The notes below the pieces were generated by a model that saw nothing but the letters and a program-made list of their open reading frames with translations, searched no databases and was not told the DNA's origin. 64,000 nucleotides of DNA from Chloroflexota bacterium (GTDB lineage Bacteria > Chloroflexota > Anaerolineae > Aggregatilineales > Phototrophicaceae): positions 111,821 to 175,820 of the forward strand of contig JAPOXG010000112.1 of assembly GCA_026707225.1 (NCBI GenBank), read 5' to 3'. This document shows positions 15,533 through 25,139 of the stretch, piece by piece (position 1 is the stretch's first letter; every line of letters starts with the position of its first letter). Made by a program: the position numbers and the translations under genes.

Positions 15533-17263
15533 ATGAACAAGACAGTCAAAGTCCTCCTTATGGTCGCGATCCTTGGCCTCTTTGTGGTCAGCGCCAGCGC
15601 CCAGACCGGCGGCATACTCATCGGCACAAACTTCGGCGGCGATCCCACCACGATTAACCCGCTGCTCACCAACAATACGGTCGATCTCTCACTGACCGAA
15701 TTTCTCTTCCCGAACATCTACAACATCGATCCGGTCACGCGCGCGCCGATGAAAGGCGGACGCAACGACCAGGACAATGGCTTGGCGCTGGATTGGTCGC
15801 TCTCCGATGACGGCTTGGTCTATACCTTCACCTTGCGCGACGATGTCACCTGGAATGACGGCGCGCCCGTTACCGCTCATGATTACAAATTCACCTTTGA
15901 CGCCCTGGCCAGCGGCGAGACGTCGTCGCCCCGCGGCAGCGTGCTGCAAAGCGTGGAAAGCGTGGAGGCGGTTGATGACACGACCCTGGTCGTGAACTTG
16001 AAGCTGGCTTCTTGCCGCGCGCTGGACGAATTGAATGACTTCGGCATCCTGCCCAAACATCACATCGAACCGCTGATCGCAGGCGACTTCGCCGAAATAG
16101 ACAATCTCGAATACAACAAGAATCCATCCGTCACCTCAGGCGTCTTCAACTTTGGCGCCTTGGTCGCCGACGAACAGACCAGCATGATTCGCAACGAAAA
16201 TCACTGGTTGGAAGTCTCGCCAGAGGGCTATATCCTTCGCAACGTACCGGATCAGTTGGTCGGCATCGAGCAATTCCTGGCGGGCGAGGTCAACTCGGTC
16301 GGCACGGCTGGCTCCGCATCCGTTCCCGCTGTGCGCATGCAGGAGTTCCGCAATCGCGCGGAAGCAGGCGAATTCCAGGTTTACGAATATGTCGATGACG
16401 GTCTGACCTTCGTTGGCTTCAATCTGGCCGACCGCAGCAATCCGCTCAACGGCTTGGACGAGGACGGCAATCCCGTCGATCAAGGCAATCACCACTTCTT
16501 CGGCGACATCCGCGTGCGCCAAGCTCTCGCCCAGGCGGTGAACTATGCCGATATCATTGAAGGCGCGGCCGAGGGCGAAGGCATCCAGGTGAACAGCTTC
16601 GGCACGCCCGCGCTCTGGGGCTACGATGACAGCATCGAGCCCTGGGAATACAACCCCGAGGCGGCGCTGGCCCTGCTGGCGGAAGCCGGCTTCGTCGATC
16701 ATGACGATGACCCCGGCACGCCGCTCGTTGCCACCGAAGACGCCCTTTACGCCGAAGCCGGGACCGAGTTCGCCTTCGAATTGCTGACGAACTCCGGCAA
16801 TCTGGTGCGTGAAGCGGCCGGCACCGTCATCCAGGATCAACTGGGGCAGATCGGCATCGCGGTCGATTTCCAGACGATCGAGTTCGGTCCCCTGGTCACC
16901 TTCCTGCTGGGCCAAGACTTTGACGCCATCATGATCGGCTTCACCAATCTCGCTCAGGATACCGATGCGCGCAACGTCTTCACGCCAGTTGGCGATACGG
17001 TCGGCGGCGGATTCAACTTCGTATCCTACCGCAATGATCGCGTCACCGAGCTCTACAACCAGGCGCTCTCACTGCCCGGCTGCGATCTTTCCGAGCGGCA
17101 GGCGCTCTATCACGAAATCAGCCAGATCCTGCACGATGAGGTGCCCTGGTGGTGGCTCTTCGCCCCATTCTCCATGTATGCGGAATCGAACGACGTGCAG
17201 AATTGGATGCCATACGCTGAAACGCGCTACGCCAACATGGCGAATCTCGCCATCAGCCCCTAG
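15533..17263 (+). CDS. ABC transporter substrate-binding protein, family 5 (peptide/nickel/sugar type)
   Basis: The lipid-exposed or wall-associated binding protein of an oligopeptide-type importer. GAGGAG at 15521-15526 precedes two successive ATGs (15530 and 15533); the second has the better spacing. A signal peptide (MNKTVKVLLMVAILGLFVVS, cleavage after ASA) starts the 576-residue protein. The SBP_bac_5 pattern is clear: NPLLTNNTVDLSLTEFLF, then LSDDGLVYTFTLRDDVTWND and, later, DIRVRQALAQAVNYADII. No lipobox cysteine is seen. It leads the two permease genes after a gap of 93 bases that holds a strong hairpin. The ligand could be a peptide or an oligosaccharide; the neighbours (sugar kinase, M81 peptidase, aldose epimerase) allow both. 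Confidence 0.94.
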   Translation: MNKTVKVLLMVAILGLFVVSASAQTGGILIGTNFGGDPTTINPLLTNNTVDLSLTEFLFPNIYNIDPVTRAPMKGGRNDQDNGLALDWSLSDDGLVYTFTLRDDVTWNDGAPVTAHDYKFTFDALASGETSSPRGSVLQSVESVEAVDDTTLVVNLKLASCRALDELNDFGILPKHHIEPLIAGDFAEIDNLEYNKNPSVTSGVFNFGALVADEQTSMIRNENHWLEVSPEGYILRNVPDQLVGIEQFLAGEVNSVGTAGSASVPAVRMQEFRNRAEAGEFQVYEYVDDGLTFVGFNLADRSNPLNGLDEDGNPVDQGNHHFFGDIRVRQALAQAVNYADIIEGAAEGEGIQVNSFGTPALWGYDDSIEPWEYNPEAALALLAEAGFVDHDDDPGTPLVATEDALYAEAGTEFAFELLTNSGNLVREAAGTVIQDQLGQIGIAVDFQTIEFGPLVTFLLGQDFDAIMIGFTNLAQDTDARNVFTPVGDTVGGGFNFVSYRNDRVTELYNQALSLPGCDLSERQALYHEISQILHDEVPWWWLFAPFSMYAESNDVQNWMPYAETRYANMANLAISP

Positions 17264-17285
17264 CATCTTGGCATAAGCATAGACG

Positions 17286-17313
17286 GAATGCGCCGGTTCG
17301 AACTGGCGCGTTC
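17286..17313 (+). terminator. Strong intercistronic hairpin between binding protein and permease genes
   Basis: The 28-base segment from GAATGCGCC to GGCGCGTTC pairs along its whole length with three G-T pairs around a TTCG-type centre, and CCTTTTCCC follows. It lies 23 bases after the binding-protein stop. Such a structure usually lets more binding protein than permease be made, by partial termination or by protecting the upstream mRNA. Confidence 0.55.
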
Positions 17314-17356
17314 CCTTTTCCCTTCCCGTGCGCGCGTTTGGATGCGGATATCCCAC

Positions 17357-18439
17357 ATGATCAAATACATATTCCGCCGCCTGGTACAATCCATTCCGAC
17401 ATTTTTTGGCATCACCCTGCTTTCCTATCTGCTGCTTTGGCTGGCGCCGGGCAGCGTTGTCGAACGCCTTTATTTGGCGCCCAATATCAAAGCCGAAACC
17501 CGCGCGCGCCTGGCCGCCCAATTGGGCATTAACGACCCCTTCCACATCCAGTATCTGCGCTGGCTGGCCGGCGATGACTGGCTGCGCTGGGACAGCGATG
17601 GCGATGGCATCGCCGATCAGTCCTTCAGCTTGCTCGCGAAGTTGGATGAAGACGGCGACGGCATCCCCGAGCCGCCGGGCGACAACTATGGCATCCTGCG
17701 CGGCGATTTCGGCCGTTCATTTGTGAAAAAACAACCGGTGATGGAGATCCTGTTAACGAACTTGCCCGCCACCCTTGAGTTGGGCATTGCCGCCGTTGTG
17801 ACGTCACTTGTGATCGGCATTCCAGTCGGCGTCATTTCGGCGGTGAACAGAGGGCGCGCCTTCGATAATGTCTCGCGCGTCATGGCGGTGATCTTCGACG
17901 CCGTGCCCAATTTCTGGTTGGCTTACATCCTCCTGTTTATCTTTGGCATTTTGCTGGATATCGTGCCCCTGGGCGGGCGCTGCGTACCCAATCTTTATGG
18001 CGTCTGCCCCCCTCTTTTCGGTCGCATTGAATACCTGCCCCTGCCCACAATTGTTTTCGCCGCCGGCTTCATCGCCCTCTTCTCGCGCTATATCCGCACC
18101 TCCACCTTGGAAGTGCTAAACCAGGATTATATCCGCACCGCCCGCGCCAAGGGTCTCTCGCCCCAAGTCGTCAATTTCCGCCACGCCATGCGCAACGCCA
18201 TGATTCCCGTCGCCACGCTGTTGGGTCCCATCATCACCAATTTATGGGCCGGCGCCATAATTATAGAGAGAGTCTTTGCCTGGCCCGGCGTCGGACGCAT
18301 CGCCTTCACATCAGCCATTCAGCAAGATTATCCCGTCGTCATGGGTATCGTCATCTTTGCCTCCATTGGCACAATTCTCGGTTTTCTACTGTCCGACATT
18401 CTCTACGTGATCATTGATCCCCGCATACGTATCCACTAG
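17357..18439 (+). CDS. ABC transporter permease, DppB type, with Ca2+-loop-like insert
   Basis: One of two membrane subunits of the oligopeptide-type importer. The start at 17357 gives MIKYIFRRLVQSIPTFFGI, the standard N-terminal first helix of DppB/OppB; an ATG at 17342 is an alternative. The 360-residue product has about six helices and, near the C-terminus, the EAA-type loop that contacts the ATPase (DYIRTARAKGLSP). The extracytoplasmic loop after helix 1 is enlarged and carries D79-x-D81-x-D83-G-x2-D87 and D97-x-D99-G-D101-G-x2-E105, two calcium-loop-like motifs. This insert is unusual for the family as I know it. The DppC partner follows after 9 bases. Confidence 0.93.
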   Translation: MIKYIFRRLVQSIPTFFGITLLSYLLLWLAPGSVVERLYLAPNIKAETRARLAAQLGINDPFHIQYLRWLAGDDWLRWDSDGDGIADQSFSLLAKLDEDGDGIPEPPGDNYGILRGDFGRSFVKKQPVMEILLTNLPATLELGIAAVVTSLVIGIPVGVISAVNRGRAFDNVSRVMAVIFDAVPNFWLAYILLFIFGILLDIVPLGGRCVPNLYGVCPPLFGRIEYLPLPTIVFAAGFIALFSRYIRTSTLEVLNQDYIRTARAKGLSPQVVNFRHAMRNAMIPVATLLGPIITNLWAGAIIIERVFAWPGVGRIAFTSAIQQDYPVVMGIVIFASIGTILGFLLSDILYVIIDPRIRIH

Positions 18440-18448
18440 GAGCCGCCG

Positions 18449-19357
18449 ATGCAGGCTGATGATCTCAAACTCAAGCTCAACGCGGAAGCCATCCTCCACA
18501 GCCGCTCGCTTACGGATTTGGCGCTCGCGCGGCTTTGGCGGGACCGCCTGTCGCTTACGGCAATCGGCGTTTTGCTGTTCCTGACCGCCGCGTCTGTCGC
18601 CGCCCCGCTCATCACCGGCGTCCTCGGCGTCGACCCCAATACGACCGATGCTTCAGGTTCAAAGTATCTGCCCCTCTTCAGCGAGGGGCACTTGCTCGGC
18701 ACCGACAATTTGGGCCGCGATCACCTGGCGCGACTGCTTTACGCGGGCCAAGTTTCGCTATTCATCGGCTTCATGTCCGCCTTCCTCGCCCTCGTGATCG
18801 GCGTAGCGCTCGGCATTATCACCGGCTACTACGGCGGCTTTGTCGATGACTTCGTCAATTGGATTATCACAACGCTCAATTCCATCCCGGTGCTAGTCCT
18901 GCTGATCGTGATTTCGGCTGTCTTCAAGCCAACCGCCCAGGCGCTCATCATAATAATAGTCCTCATTACCTGGACGCCGACGACGCGGCTCGTGCGCGGC
19001 GAGACCTTGTCCATACGATCACGAGAATACATCGTCAGCGCGCGGGCAATTGGCGCTTCAAGCTATCGCATCATGCGCGCGCACATCTTGCCCAACGTCT
19101 TTTCGCTGACCATCGTCACCCTCGCTCGCAACATCGGCATCGTCATCCTGATTGAGTCCGCATTGAGTTTTCTCGGGCTTGGCGTGCAGCCGCCAACCGC
19201 CACCTGGGGCAATATGCTCAGCAAATCAGGTGAGTTTTACGGTAAAGCGCTGCACCTGGTGCTCTTGCCCGGCTTGCTCATTACGGCGGTCGTGCTATGC
19301 CTTTACATCATCGGCGACGGTCTTCGCGACGCCTTTGACCCGACCGCGCAAGATTAA
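18449..19357 (+). CDS. ABC transporter permease, DppC type
   Basis: The second membrane subunit of the importer, 302 residues. It has the family's cytoplasmic N-terminus (SLTDLALARLWRDRLSL), a first helix (LTAIGVLLFLTAASVAAPLI), the DNLGRDHLARLLYAGQVSL region, a core of five helices and the ATPase-contact loop SREYIVSARAIGAS. The C-terminal LSFLGLGVQPPTATWG signature is typical of DppC/OppC. AGGAGCC lies just before the ATG at 18449. The gene ends at 19357 and converges on the aldose epimerase gene. The two ATPase genes that normally complete such a transporter are not next to it and do not occur in this window. Confidence 0.94.
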   Translation: MQADDLKLKLNAEAILHSRSLTDLALARLWRDRLSLTAIGVLLFLTAASVAAPLITGVLGVDPNTTDASGSKYLPLFSEGHLLGTDNLGRDHLARLLYAGQVSLFIGFMSAFLALVIGVALGIITGYYGGFVDDFVNWIITTLNSIPVLVLLIVISAVFKPTAQALIIIIVLITWTPTTRLVRGETLSIRSREYIVSARAIGASSYRIMRAHILPNVFSLTIVTLARNIGIVILIESALSFLGLGVQPPTATWGNMLSKSGEFYGKALHLVLLPGLLITAVVLCLYIIGDGLRDAFDPTAQD

Positions 19358-19372
19358 GGCCGACCCCGCGCG

Positions 19373-20416
19373 CTAATCCGTCGAAAACCGATAAACGGTG
19401 GTCGATTCAAATCGCTCGCCAGGCCGCAACACCGTCGATGGAAACTGCGGCTTATTGGGCGAATCGGGAAAGTGCTGCGTCTCCAGAGCGAAGCCATCGC
19501 TCTGTCGGTAGAGACGTCCGCTCGTCCCCACCTGCGTCGCGTCCAGAAAGTTGCCAGCGTAGAATTGCAGCCCCGGTTCGGTCGTCCAGACCTCCATGAT
19601 TCGCCCCGATCTCGGCTCATAGACGCGCGCCGCCAGCCCCAGATCGCCAGCCGCCAAACCAGCGCGATTCAAAACGAAATTGTGATCATATCCCTTGGCC
19701 ATCACGATCTGGGGATGCGCCGAGCGCTGGCCCGATCCGATCGTCTTCGCCTGACGAAAGTCAAATGGCGTTCCTTCCACCGGCGCGATCTCGCCCGTCG
19801 GAATCTGACCGGCATCTGACGGCGTGTAATGGTCGGCATTCAAGGTCAGGACATGATCGTAAATGGCGCCCTCGCCCTCGCCCATCAAATTGAAGTAACT
19901 GTGATTCGTCAGGTTCAGCACCGTCGGCGCGTCGGTCACTGCGGCGTAGTCTATCTGGAGCGCGCTGCCTTCGCTCAAGCTATAGCGCACAGTCACATCG
20001 AGATTGCCCGGATAGCCCTCTTCACCATCGGGGCTGCGATACTTCAGCTCCAGCGCGCCACCGGATTGGCTGGCTTGCCATATTCGCTTGTCGAACCCGA
20101 CTTGACCGCCATGAAGCGAGTTGTCGCCATCGTTCTGATAAAGCTGGTAGGCAACGCCATCCAGGCTGAAATTGCCGCCGCCGATCCGATTGGCATAGCG
20201 CCCGGTTATCGCGCCGAAATACGGGTGCTCGGCTTCGTATTTGGCCAGGCTGTCGAATCCTAAAGCGACATTGGCGAATCTGCCCATCCGGTCCGGCACG
20301 CGAATTGAAGTCAGAATGCCGCCGAAACTTATGCACTTGACTTCCATGCCGGCCGCATTGCGCAGCGTATATTCTTCAATCGTGTGACCATTTTGAGTCC
20401 TGCCGTAAATCCGCAT
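19373..20416 (-). CDS. galM: Aldose 1-epimerase
   Basis: It interconverts alpha and beta anomers of aldoses such as glucose or galactose. The start at 20416 has GGGAGG about 5 bases upstream; a longer frame (to 20641) lacks family similarity in the extra part. The 347-residue protein shows NSLHGG (His102), NHSYFNL with the catalytic acid His172, and LETQHFPD with the catalytic base Glu312. These match the His/Glu pair of well-studied GalM enzymes in position. It is cytoplasmic, with no signal peptide. It is encoded convergently to the transporter and divergently from the aldo/keto reductase. It fits a role in conditioning imported sugars, but this link is inference. Confidence 0.94.
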   Translation of the reverse strand: MRIYGRTQNGHTIEEYTLRNAAGMEVKCISFGGILTSIRVPDRMGRFANVALGFDSLAKYEAEHPYFGAITGRYANRIGGGNFSLDGVAYQLYQNDGDNSLHGGQVGFDKRIWQASQSGGALELKYRSPDGEEGYPGNLDVTVRYSLSEGSALQIDYAAVTDAPTVLNLTNHSYFNLMGEGEGAIYDHVLTLNADHYTPSDAGQIPTGEIAPVEGTPFDFRQAKTIGSGQRSAHPQIVMAKGYDHNFVLNRAGLAAGDLGLAARVYEPRSGRIMEVWTTEPGLQFYAGNFLDATQVGTSGRLYRQSDGFALETQHFPDSPNKPQFPSTVLRPGERFESTTVYRFSTD

Positions 20417-20663
20417 ATCGCCTCCCTTCATCCGCTCGCCCTCAACCAGACAAATGATACCCTGTTCTCCTTCAACTGGCTTCGTTCCGACTGAAAGTGG
20501 CTCTCGTGGCGGAAATTGCAGTTGCGACCGATCCGCTGTGTCTACGCGCGGCATTGGGTCGCCCGTCCGCCCAAACCAAGGATGCCCCAGCCGATTGCGC
20601 ATAGCCAATACCTTGAGCGTCGCTACAATTAGCGCGAACAATCACTTGCGAAGGGAGCATGTC

Positions 20664-21701
20664 ATGGATTATCGCGCGCTTGGCCGCACTGGCGTCATGG
20701 TCAGCGAGCTCTGCCTCGGCTGTATGAACTTCGGTCAACCCACGCCGGAGGCGGAAAGTTTCGACATCATGGACCGCGCCATTGACGCCGGCGTCAACTT
20801 CTTCGATACCGCCAACGTTTATTCGCGCGGCGGCAGCGAGACTGTGGTCGGCAAGGCGCTGCAGCGCAACGGCAAACGCCATCGGATTGTGCTGGCGACC
20901 AAGGTCCACGGCCGCATGGACGAAGATGATATCCTGGCGGCCGGCAATAATCGGCGTCATATCATCCAGCAGTGCGACGCCTCCCTGAAGCGCCTTCAAA
21001 CCGACTATATTGATCTCTACCAGCTTCATCGCGCCAACCCGGAGATCCCGATCGACGAGACCCTGCGCGCCCTGGATGATCTCATTCGCGCGGGCAAAGT
21101 GCGCTACATCGGCGCCAGCACTTTCCCCTCCTGGCGCGTGATGGAGTCATTCTGGGTATCCAAGGAATTGGGATTGAACCGTTTCGTCAGCGAGCAGCCG
21201 CCCTATCACCTGCTCGACCGCAGCATCGAGCGCGAATTGATTCCCATGGCGCAGAGCTATGGCTTGGCCATCATCCCCTGGTCACCACTGGCGCGCGGCT
21301 TTCTGACCGGCAAATACAAGCGCGGCGAGCCGATTCCTGGCAACAGTCGCTTCTCCGCCGATGCCGGGCGTGGCGCCGCCGTCGAGCGCCGCCGCGATCA
21401 ACATTTCACCGATCGCGGCTTCGACATCCTGGATGGCGTCACCGAGCTGGCTGACCAAAATGGCTGCAGCCCGAGCCAGATCGCCCTGGCTTGGGTCCTG
21501 AGCAAGCCCGGCGTGACCAGCCCCATTATCGGCCCGCGAACTATGTCGCACTTGGAAGACAATCTTGGCGCGACTGAGGTCGCCCTGACTGATGAAGATC
21601 ACGCCCGCCTTGACGCGCTGGCAGAGCCGGAAATGGCCACCGTGCCCTATTACCATGGCCGCATGGTCAATCTCAGAGCCTCCGATTACAGCTGGCTGTA
21701 A
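20664..21701 (+). CDS. Aldo/keto reductase
   Basis: An NADPH-dependent TIM-barrel oxidoreductase of 345 residues. AAGGGAG (20651-20657) precedes the ATG at 20664 by 6 bases. The four catalytic residues are in place: Asp48, Tyr53 (FFDTANVYSRGGSE), Lys80 (LATKVHG) and His122 (YQLHRANP). The sequence around DYIDLYQLHR and IIPWSPLARGFLTGKYKRG places it with the YajO/Tas-like, beta-subunit-like AKR group. The substrate is not readable from sequence. It is divergent from galM and converges on the OYE gene, with copy 2 of the dispersed repeat in between. Confidence 0.94.
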   Translation: MDYRALGRTGVMVSELCLGCMNFGQPTPEAESFDIMDRAIDAGVNFFDTANVYSRGGSETVVGKALQRNGKRHRIVLATKVHGRMDEDDILAAGNNRRHIIQQCDASLKRLQTDYIDLYQLHRANPEIPIDETLRALDDLIRAGKVRYIGASTFPSWRVMESFWVSKELGLNRFVSEQPPYHLLDRSIERELIPMAQSYGLAIIPWSPLARGFLTGKYKRGEPIPGNSRFSADAGRGAAVERRRDQHFTDRGFDILDGVTELADQNGCSPSQIALAWVLSKPGVTSPIIGPRTMSHLEDNLGATEVALTDEDHARLDALAEPEMATVPYYHGRMVNLRASDYSWL

Positions 21702-21716
21702 GTAAAAGGCGACAAT

Positions 21717-21808
21717 GTAGGAGGGGCGAGCCGTTGGGTCGTCTCGCCGAAACGCCCGTGCTTGTCATAGTGCGTGCTTTTGGGCGACTCACAGAGTCGC
21801 CCCTACAG
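21717..21808. repeat. Dispersed palindromic repeat, copy 2 (two units)
   Basis: A degenerate unit (21723-21748, GGGGCGAG...CTCGCC) and a perfect one: GGGCGACTC (21782-21790), loop ACA, GAGTCGCCC (21794-21802), then CTACA. It fills most of the gap between two convergent genes. Confidence 0.75.
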
Positions 21809-21883
21809 ATCTCGCTATGAATGAAGACGGAATTTAACAGGCTTTTCAAGAAAGAGGAGAGGGGTAGGCAAACCTCCGCAGCC

Positions 21884-23320
21884 TTAACGAAGCGCCGCCT
21901 CCCGCTTGACCGCCGCCAGCCGCTCATACTCAGCGCTGGACTTGTAGAATTCGTCCAATGGATAACAGCCCGAGACGATCCCGTGTCGCGGCGCCGTGGT
22001 GCAATCGCTGAAGGTACGGCAGATCCGCTTGCGCAGGAGCGTTTTACCCGCCAGCAGGTCAGCCGGCAATTCCGGGTAGCTCAAAGCCATTCGGCCCAAG
22101 CCGACAAAATCAGTCATGCCCGCGCCAACGGTCGCCTGCGCCACATTGGGCAGCCAATCCTGCAAATACGAATAACCGGAGCCTACAAACGTCAGATCGG
22201 GGAAACTCGCCTTGAGCTCCGCCGTGACCTTGATCTGACGCGCCACGCCCACCAGCGGATCTTCCGGCAGGGTATAGCCGTCAGACGGCGGAAATAGAGC
22301 CGGGCGCTGGATGTGGAAGTTGTAATAGGGGCTGCCCGCGGTGATGCAGACGAGCTGAATATCAAGCGCTTGCAGCAGCGCGAGGAACTTCCGCGGCTCG
22401 CTCAGGTTGTAACCGATGCCGCTGCCATCGCCGCCAAAGGCATAGGGATATTTGCCGCCATTGAATGGCGCCGGCTCACCAACCTGGTCTGCTCCCGCTT
22501 GAAAGGGAATCCAGTCCACAGCGCTGAGGCGAACGCCAATATCCAGCCCGGGCGCCCGCGCGCGAACCAGTTCAACTGTGTCCCGCAGAAAGCGGCTGCG
22601 ATTCTCGAAGCTGCCGCCGTACTTGCCGGGTCGATCGATCGCGCTCAGAAACTCATGCCCGAGATAACCGTGACAGTGCTTGATGTCGATGAAGTCAAAT
22701 CCCGCCTTCTGCGCCAGCGCCGCCGCCTCGCCGAAGTCCTCTATCAGCTCTTCGACCTCGGCATCGGTCATGACGCAGGAATCGTCATGGACCTGAAACT
22801 TGTCATCGAGCAGCGGATGGCGATACAAAACGACTGGCTCGAGCTTGGCTCTGTTCGGCCGACAGAATCGGCCCGAATGCGTCAGCTGCAAGCCGATCAG
22901 CAGATCGTCATCGGCGCCGAATTTCTCCAGATGCGCGTTGATCAAGCCCGCGCGCAACGCAGCGATGCCAGCGACCGTCGCCTCGTTGATGACCAACTGC
23001 CGCGCATTCGCCCGTCCATCATGGCGGACGGCCACCGCCTCCCCGCCCCAAATCAACTTCGCGCCACTCTGTCCAAAGCGCCGCCAGCGCCGGCGCGTCA
23101 ATTCGGTCGGCGCTCCGTCGGCATCGCCATCCCAGCCCTCCATCGGCAACACCGCAAATCGGTTGGATAGCTCAATATCCCGATAGACATAAGGCTGCGC
23201 CAGCGGTGACTCGGCGCCGAATACGGCGTTTACGTCGACGGGCAAATCCGCCCCGACGGCTTCGCAGTAGCTCTTAAACTGGGCGTAGGTCCGCAGCTGC
23301 GCCACGCGCTTCGGCGTCAT
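21884..23320 (-). CDS. NADH:flavin oxidoreductase, Old Yellow Enzyme family
   Basis: An FMN-containing TIM-barrel reductase, 478 residues, longer than the usual 350-380 for single-domain OYE proteins but shorter than the 2,4-dienoyl-CoA reductase type with its FAD domain. Visible marks are [19 protein letters not shown] (substrate-binding His), [19 protein letters not shown] with the HxxH-like active-site region, [16 protein letters not shown] and [11 protein letters not shown]-terminal Cys-containing segment ([19 protein letters not shown]) resembles the iron-sulfur part of larger relatives, though without a flavin domain after it. The start follows the DapA-like stop by 3 bases, with GGAGAG upstream, so the two genes form an operon. 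Confidence 0.9.
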   Translation of the reverse strand: MTPKRVAQLRTYAQFKSYCEAVGADLPVDVNAVFGAESPLAQPYVYRDIELSNRFAVLPMEGWDGDADGAPTELTRRRWRRFGQSGAKLIWGGEAVAVRHDGRANARQLVINEATVAGIAALRAGLINAHLEKFGADDDLLIGLQLTHSGRFCRPNRAKLEPVVLYRHPLLDDKFQVHDDSCVMTDAEVEELIEDFGEAAALAQKAGFDFIDIKHCHGYLGHEFLSAIDRPGKYGGSFENRSRFLRDTVELVRARAPGLDIGVRLSAVDWIPFQAGADQVGEPAPFNGGKYPYAFGGDGSGIGYNLSEPRKFLALLQALDIQLVCITAGSPYYNFHIQRPALFPPSDGYTLPEDPLVGVARQIKVTAELKASFPDLTFVGSGYSYLQDWLPNVAQATVGAGMTDFVGLGRMALSYPELPADLLAGKTLLRKRICRTFSDCTTAPRHGIVSGCYPLDEFYKSSAEYERLAAVKREAALR

Positions 23321-23323
23321 CAG

Positions 23324-24295
23324 CTAGCTCTCCTTCAAAACGCCCATCCGCGCGGCAATGTCGCGCAATATGGCGATATCGCTTGAGGGTCGCTTCGGCG
23401 AATCGTCGTGACTGCGATCTGAGCCGATCCAGCCGCGCAGCTTGAGGAATTGCGCCGCCGTATGCTTGTAAGCGGGCACTGGCGGGCGAAACGCAAAAAA
23501 GCCCAGATACTGAATGAGGTCGTTGAGCTGGTAAAATCCGGCGTCGCCCGCCCGCCACATGGCGTCTCTCTGCGCGAAGAGATCGGGCGCGAAACTGCTC
23601 AAACCGAGCAGGTAATCACTGCCGTAGATGACCATGTCAATCGCCAGGTCGTTGCCGGTGAATACTTTGAAATCGGGACGCGCGGCATCACGCAGCGCAA
23701 TCCGCTCCCACTCGAGCTGGCGGCTGAGCGAGGAGTGCTTCGCGCCGATGCAGCTGGCGACGCCCATCAATCCGCCATAGGTCTCGAGATCGTAAATCGC
23801 GCCGAAATTGGCGAACATCGTACCCAATTCAAAGGCGATGAACCTGTCCGTCTCCGCGTCAATCGCCTCATAGGCGCTTACGATTTCCGCCCCATTCTGC
23901 TGCGTCAAGCCGTATGATTGAAAGATGATCGGCGTTCCGCCCAGGCGCTGAATGCTCTCGATCTGGCGAAAATAGGCATCGGCGTCGAATGCATCGCCGG
24001 GCTTATCGGCGACGAAAGCGCCCGCGACAAATTCGCCTCCAGCCAGGGCGCAGCGCGTCGCCCGCAACACCATTTGCCGCTCATCCTCGCTGATCAAGTT
24101 GGCGAAGCCGGTGTCCATATTGACCGCCGGCGTCAACCCCGCGTCGGCCGTGCGCCGCACATGGTCCGCCAGACCGGGCCAATCGATATCGCCATTCTTT
24201 CTGAACGGCAGCAATATCGCCGAGACGCCAGTTATCTTGCGCTTGGGCCGGATCATCGCGGTAGGGTTGACCTGTAACTGCACAACCTGATTCAT
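23324..24295 (-). CDS. Dihydrodipicolinate synthase/N-acetylneuraminate lyase family protein
   Basis: A class I aldolase-type lyase, 323 residues from the ATG at 24295 (AGGGA upstream); a longer frame to 24346 adds an unlikely N-terminus. The TIM barrel starts with [19 protein letters not shown], as in DapA relatives. Lys186 ([10 protein letters not shown]) is the probable Schiff-base lysine, and FQSYGL near residue 128 lies where the family has its active-site tyrosine. The usual DapA motif GTTGE is replaced by [14 protein letters not shown], so this is a catabolic paralogue (keto-sugar-acid or hydroxyproline-type aldolase or dehydratase) and not the lysine-pathway enzyme. It is first in a two-gene unit with the OYE gene. 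Confidence 0.88.
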   Translation of the reverse strand: MNQVVQLQVNPTAMIRPKRKITGVSAILLPFRKNGDIDWPGLADHVRRTADAGLTPAVNMDTGFANLISEDERQMVLRATRCALAGGEFVAGAFVADKPGDAFDADAYFRQIESIQRLGGTPIIFQSYGLTQQNGAEIVSAYEAIDAETDRFIAFELGTMFANFGAIYDLETYGGLMGVASCIGAKHSSLSRQLEWERIALRDAARPDFKVFTGNDLAIDMVIYGSDYLLGLSSFAPDLFAQRDAMWRAGDAGFYQLNDLIQYLGFFAFRPPVPAYKHTAAQFLKLRGWIGSDRSHDDSPKRPSSDIAILRDIAARMGVLKES

Positions 24296-24368
24296 CGCCG
24301 CATCCCTATCCCATATCTCATGACTATTGCCCGGGCAGCCTGTCAACTTTGCCTGTCATCCTCGACAA

Positions 24369-25139
24369 TTACTCGTTCGCCGGCGATATCGCATCCACCG
24401 GCTTCAAATCATAACGAGGATTCTCTTTCAGCAAGCCCATATCAAGGCCATCGCGAGACGCCCGCACATCGTCTCGATGGAACTGAACGGCATAACCCAA
24501 TCGCGGCTGATCGCTGCTGTTGGCGCCAGAGCCATGCAAGGTCAAGCGCGAAAAAGCGACCGCGTCCCCCGGCATCATCCGCAGCGGCAGAAAATCTTCC
24601 GGCTCAATCGCCACCGTCCGGTGCCCATCAAGGTCTTCGCTTTCGATCGAATCCAGCGTGCCCTTTAAATGCGATCCCGGCGCCATCTGCAGGCAGCCAT
24701 TTTCGGGACTCATTTCCATCAACGCGAACCAGATATTGATGCCCGGACCGTCAAAGCGCGTGTACTGATTATCCTGATGAAAGTGAAAGCGGCCGCCGCC
24801 ACCGCCGCTCTTCACCGCCGTGAACGGCATGTACAGCGTAGATGGACCGCCCATCAGCCGCGCCGCGATCGCCAGCAAACTGTCGCTATGCACAAGCCGT
24901 TCCAGTTGCGATCCCGCCAGATACTGCCTGCTTTGACGCAGTTTATCCTTTGATGCAGTTGCCCGGCAAAGCCGCTCCTGTGAAACACCCAGCGCCGCCA
25001 TCACCGCGACAACTTCTTCGCCCAGCGTCGCTGCGGCACCTTGGCTGATCAAACCCGGCAACGACAAGTATCCAGTGTTGCAATAGAATTGGACTTCGTT
25101 GTCGGTCAATTTGGAATATCGCAGGATTTCATATGCCAT
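24369..25139 (-). CDS. Phytanoyl-CoA dioxygenase (PhyH) family protein 1
   Basis: A non-haem iron, 2-oxoglutarate-dependent dioxygenase, 256 residues. AAAGG lies 7 bases before the ATG at 25139 (a second ATG is 3 bases earlier). The facial triad is His121-x-Asp123 (FHFHQDNQY) with distal His202 (LTLHGSGANSS), and Arg213 is the likely 2-oxoglutarate anchor. ENGCLQMAPGSH is the usual family strand. PhyH relatives in bacteria act on many small molecules, including ectoine, halogenated or methylated metabolites and phosphonates, so no substrate can be named. It is divergent from a second PhyH gene, only about 90 bases away, and the two may share control. Confidence 0.9.
   Translation of the reverse strand: MAYEILRYSKLTDNEVQFYCNTGYLSLPGLISQGAAATLGEEVVAVMAALGVSQERLCRATASKDKLRQSRQYLAGSQLERLVHSDSLLAIAARLMGGPSTLYMPFTAVKSGGGGGRFHFHQDNQYTRFDGPGINIWFALMEMSPENGCLQMAPGSHLKGTLDSIESEDLDGHRTVAIEPEDFLPLRMMPGDAVAFSRLTLHGSGANSSDQPRLGYAVQFHRDDVRASRDGLDMGLLKENPRYDLKPVDAISPANE

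Noticed and set aside
23324..24295. DapA of the lysine pathway
   Set aside because: The GTTGE motif is missing and the gene sits with an OYE-type enzyme, so the lysine-pathway role is not supported in spite of the family match.
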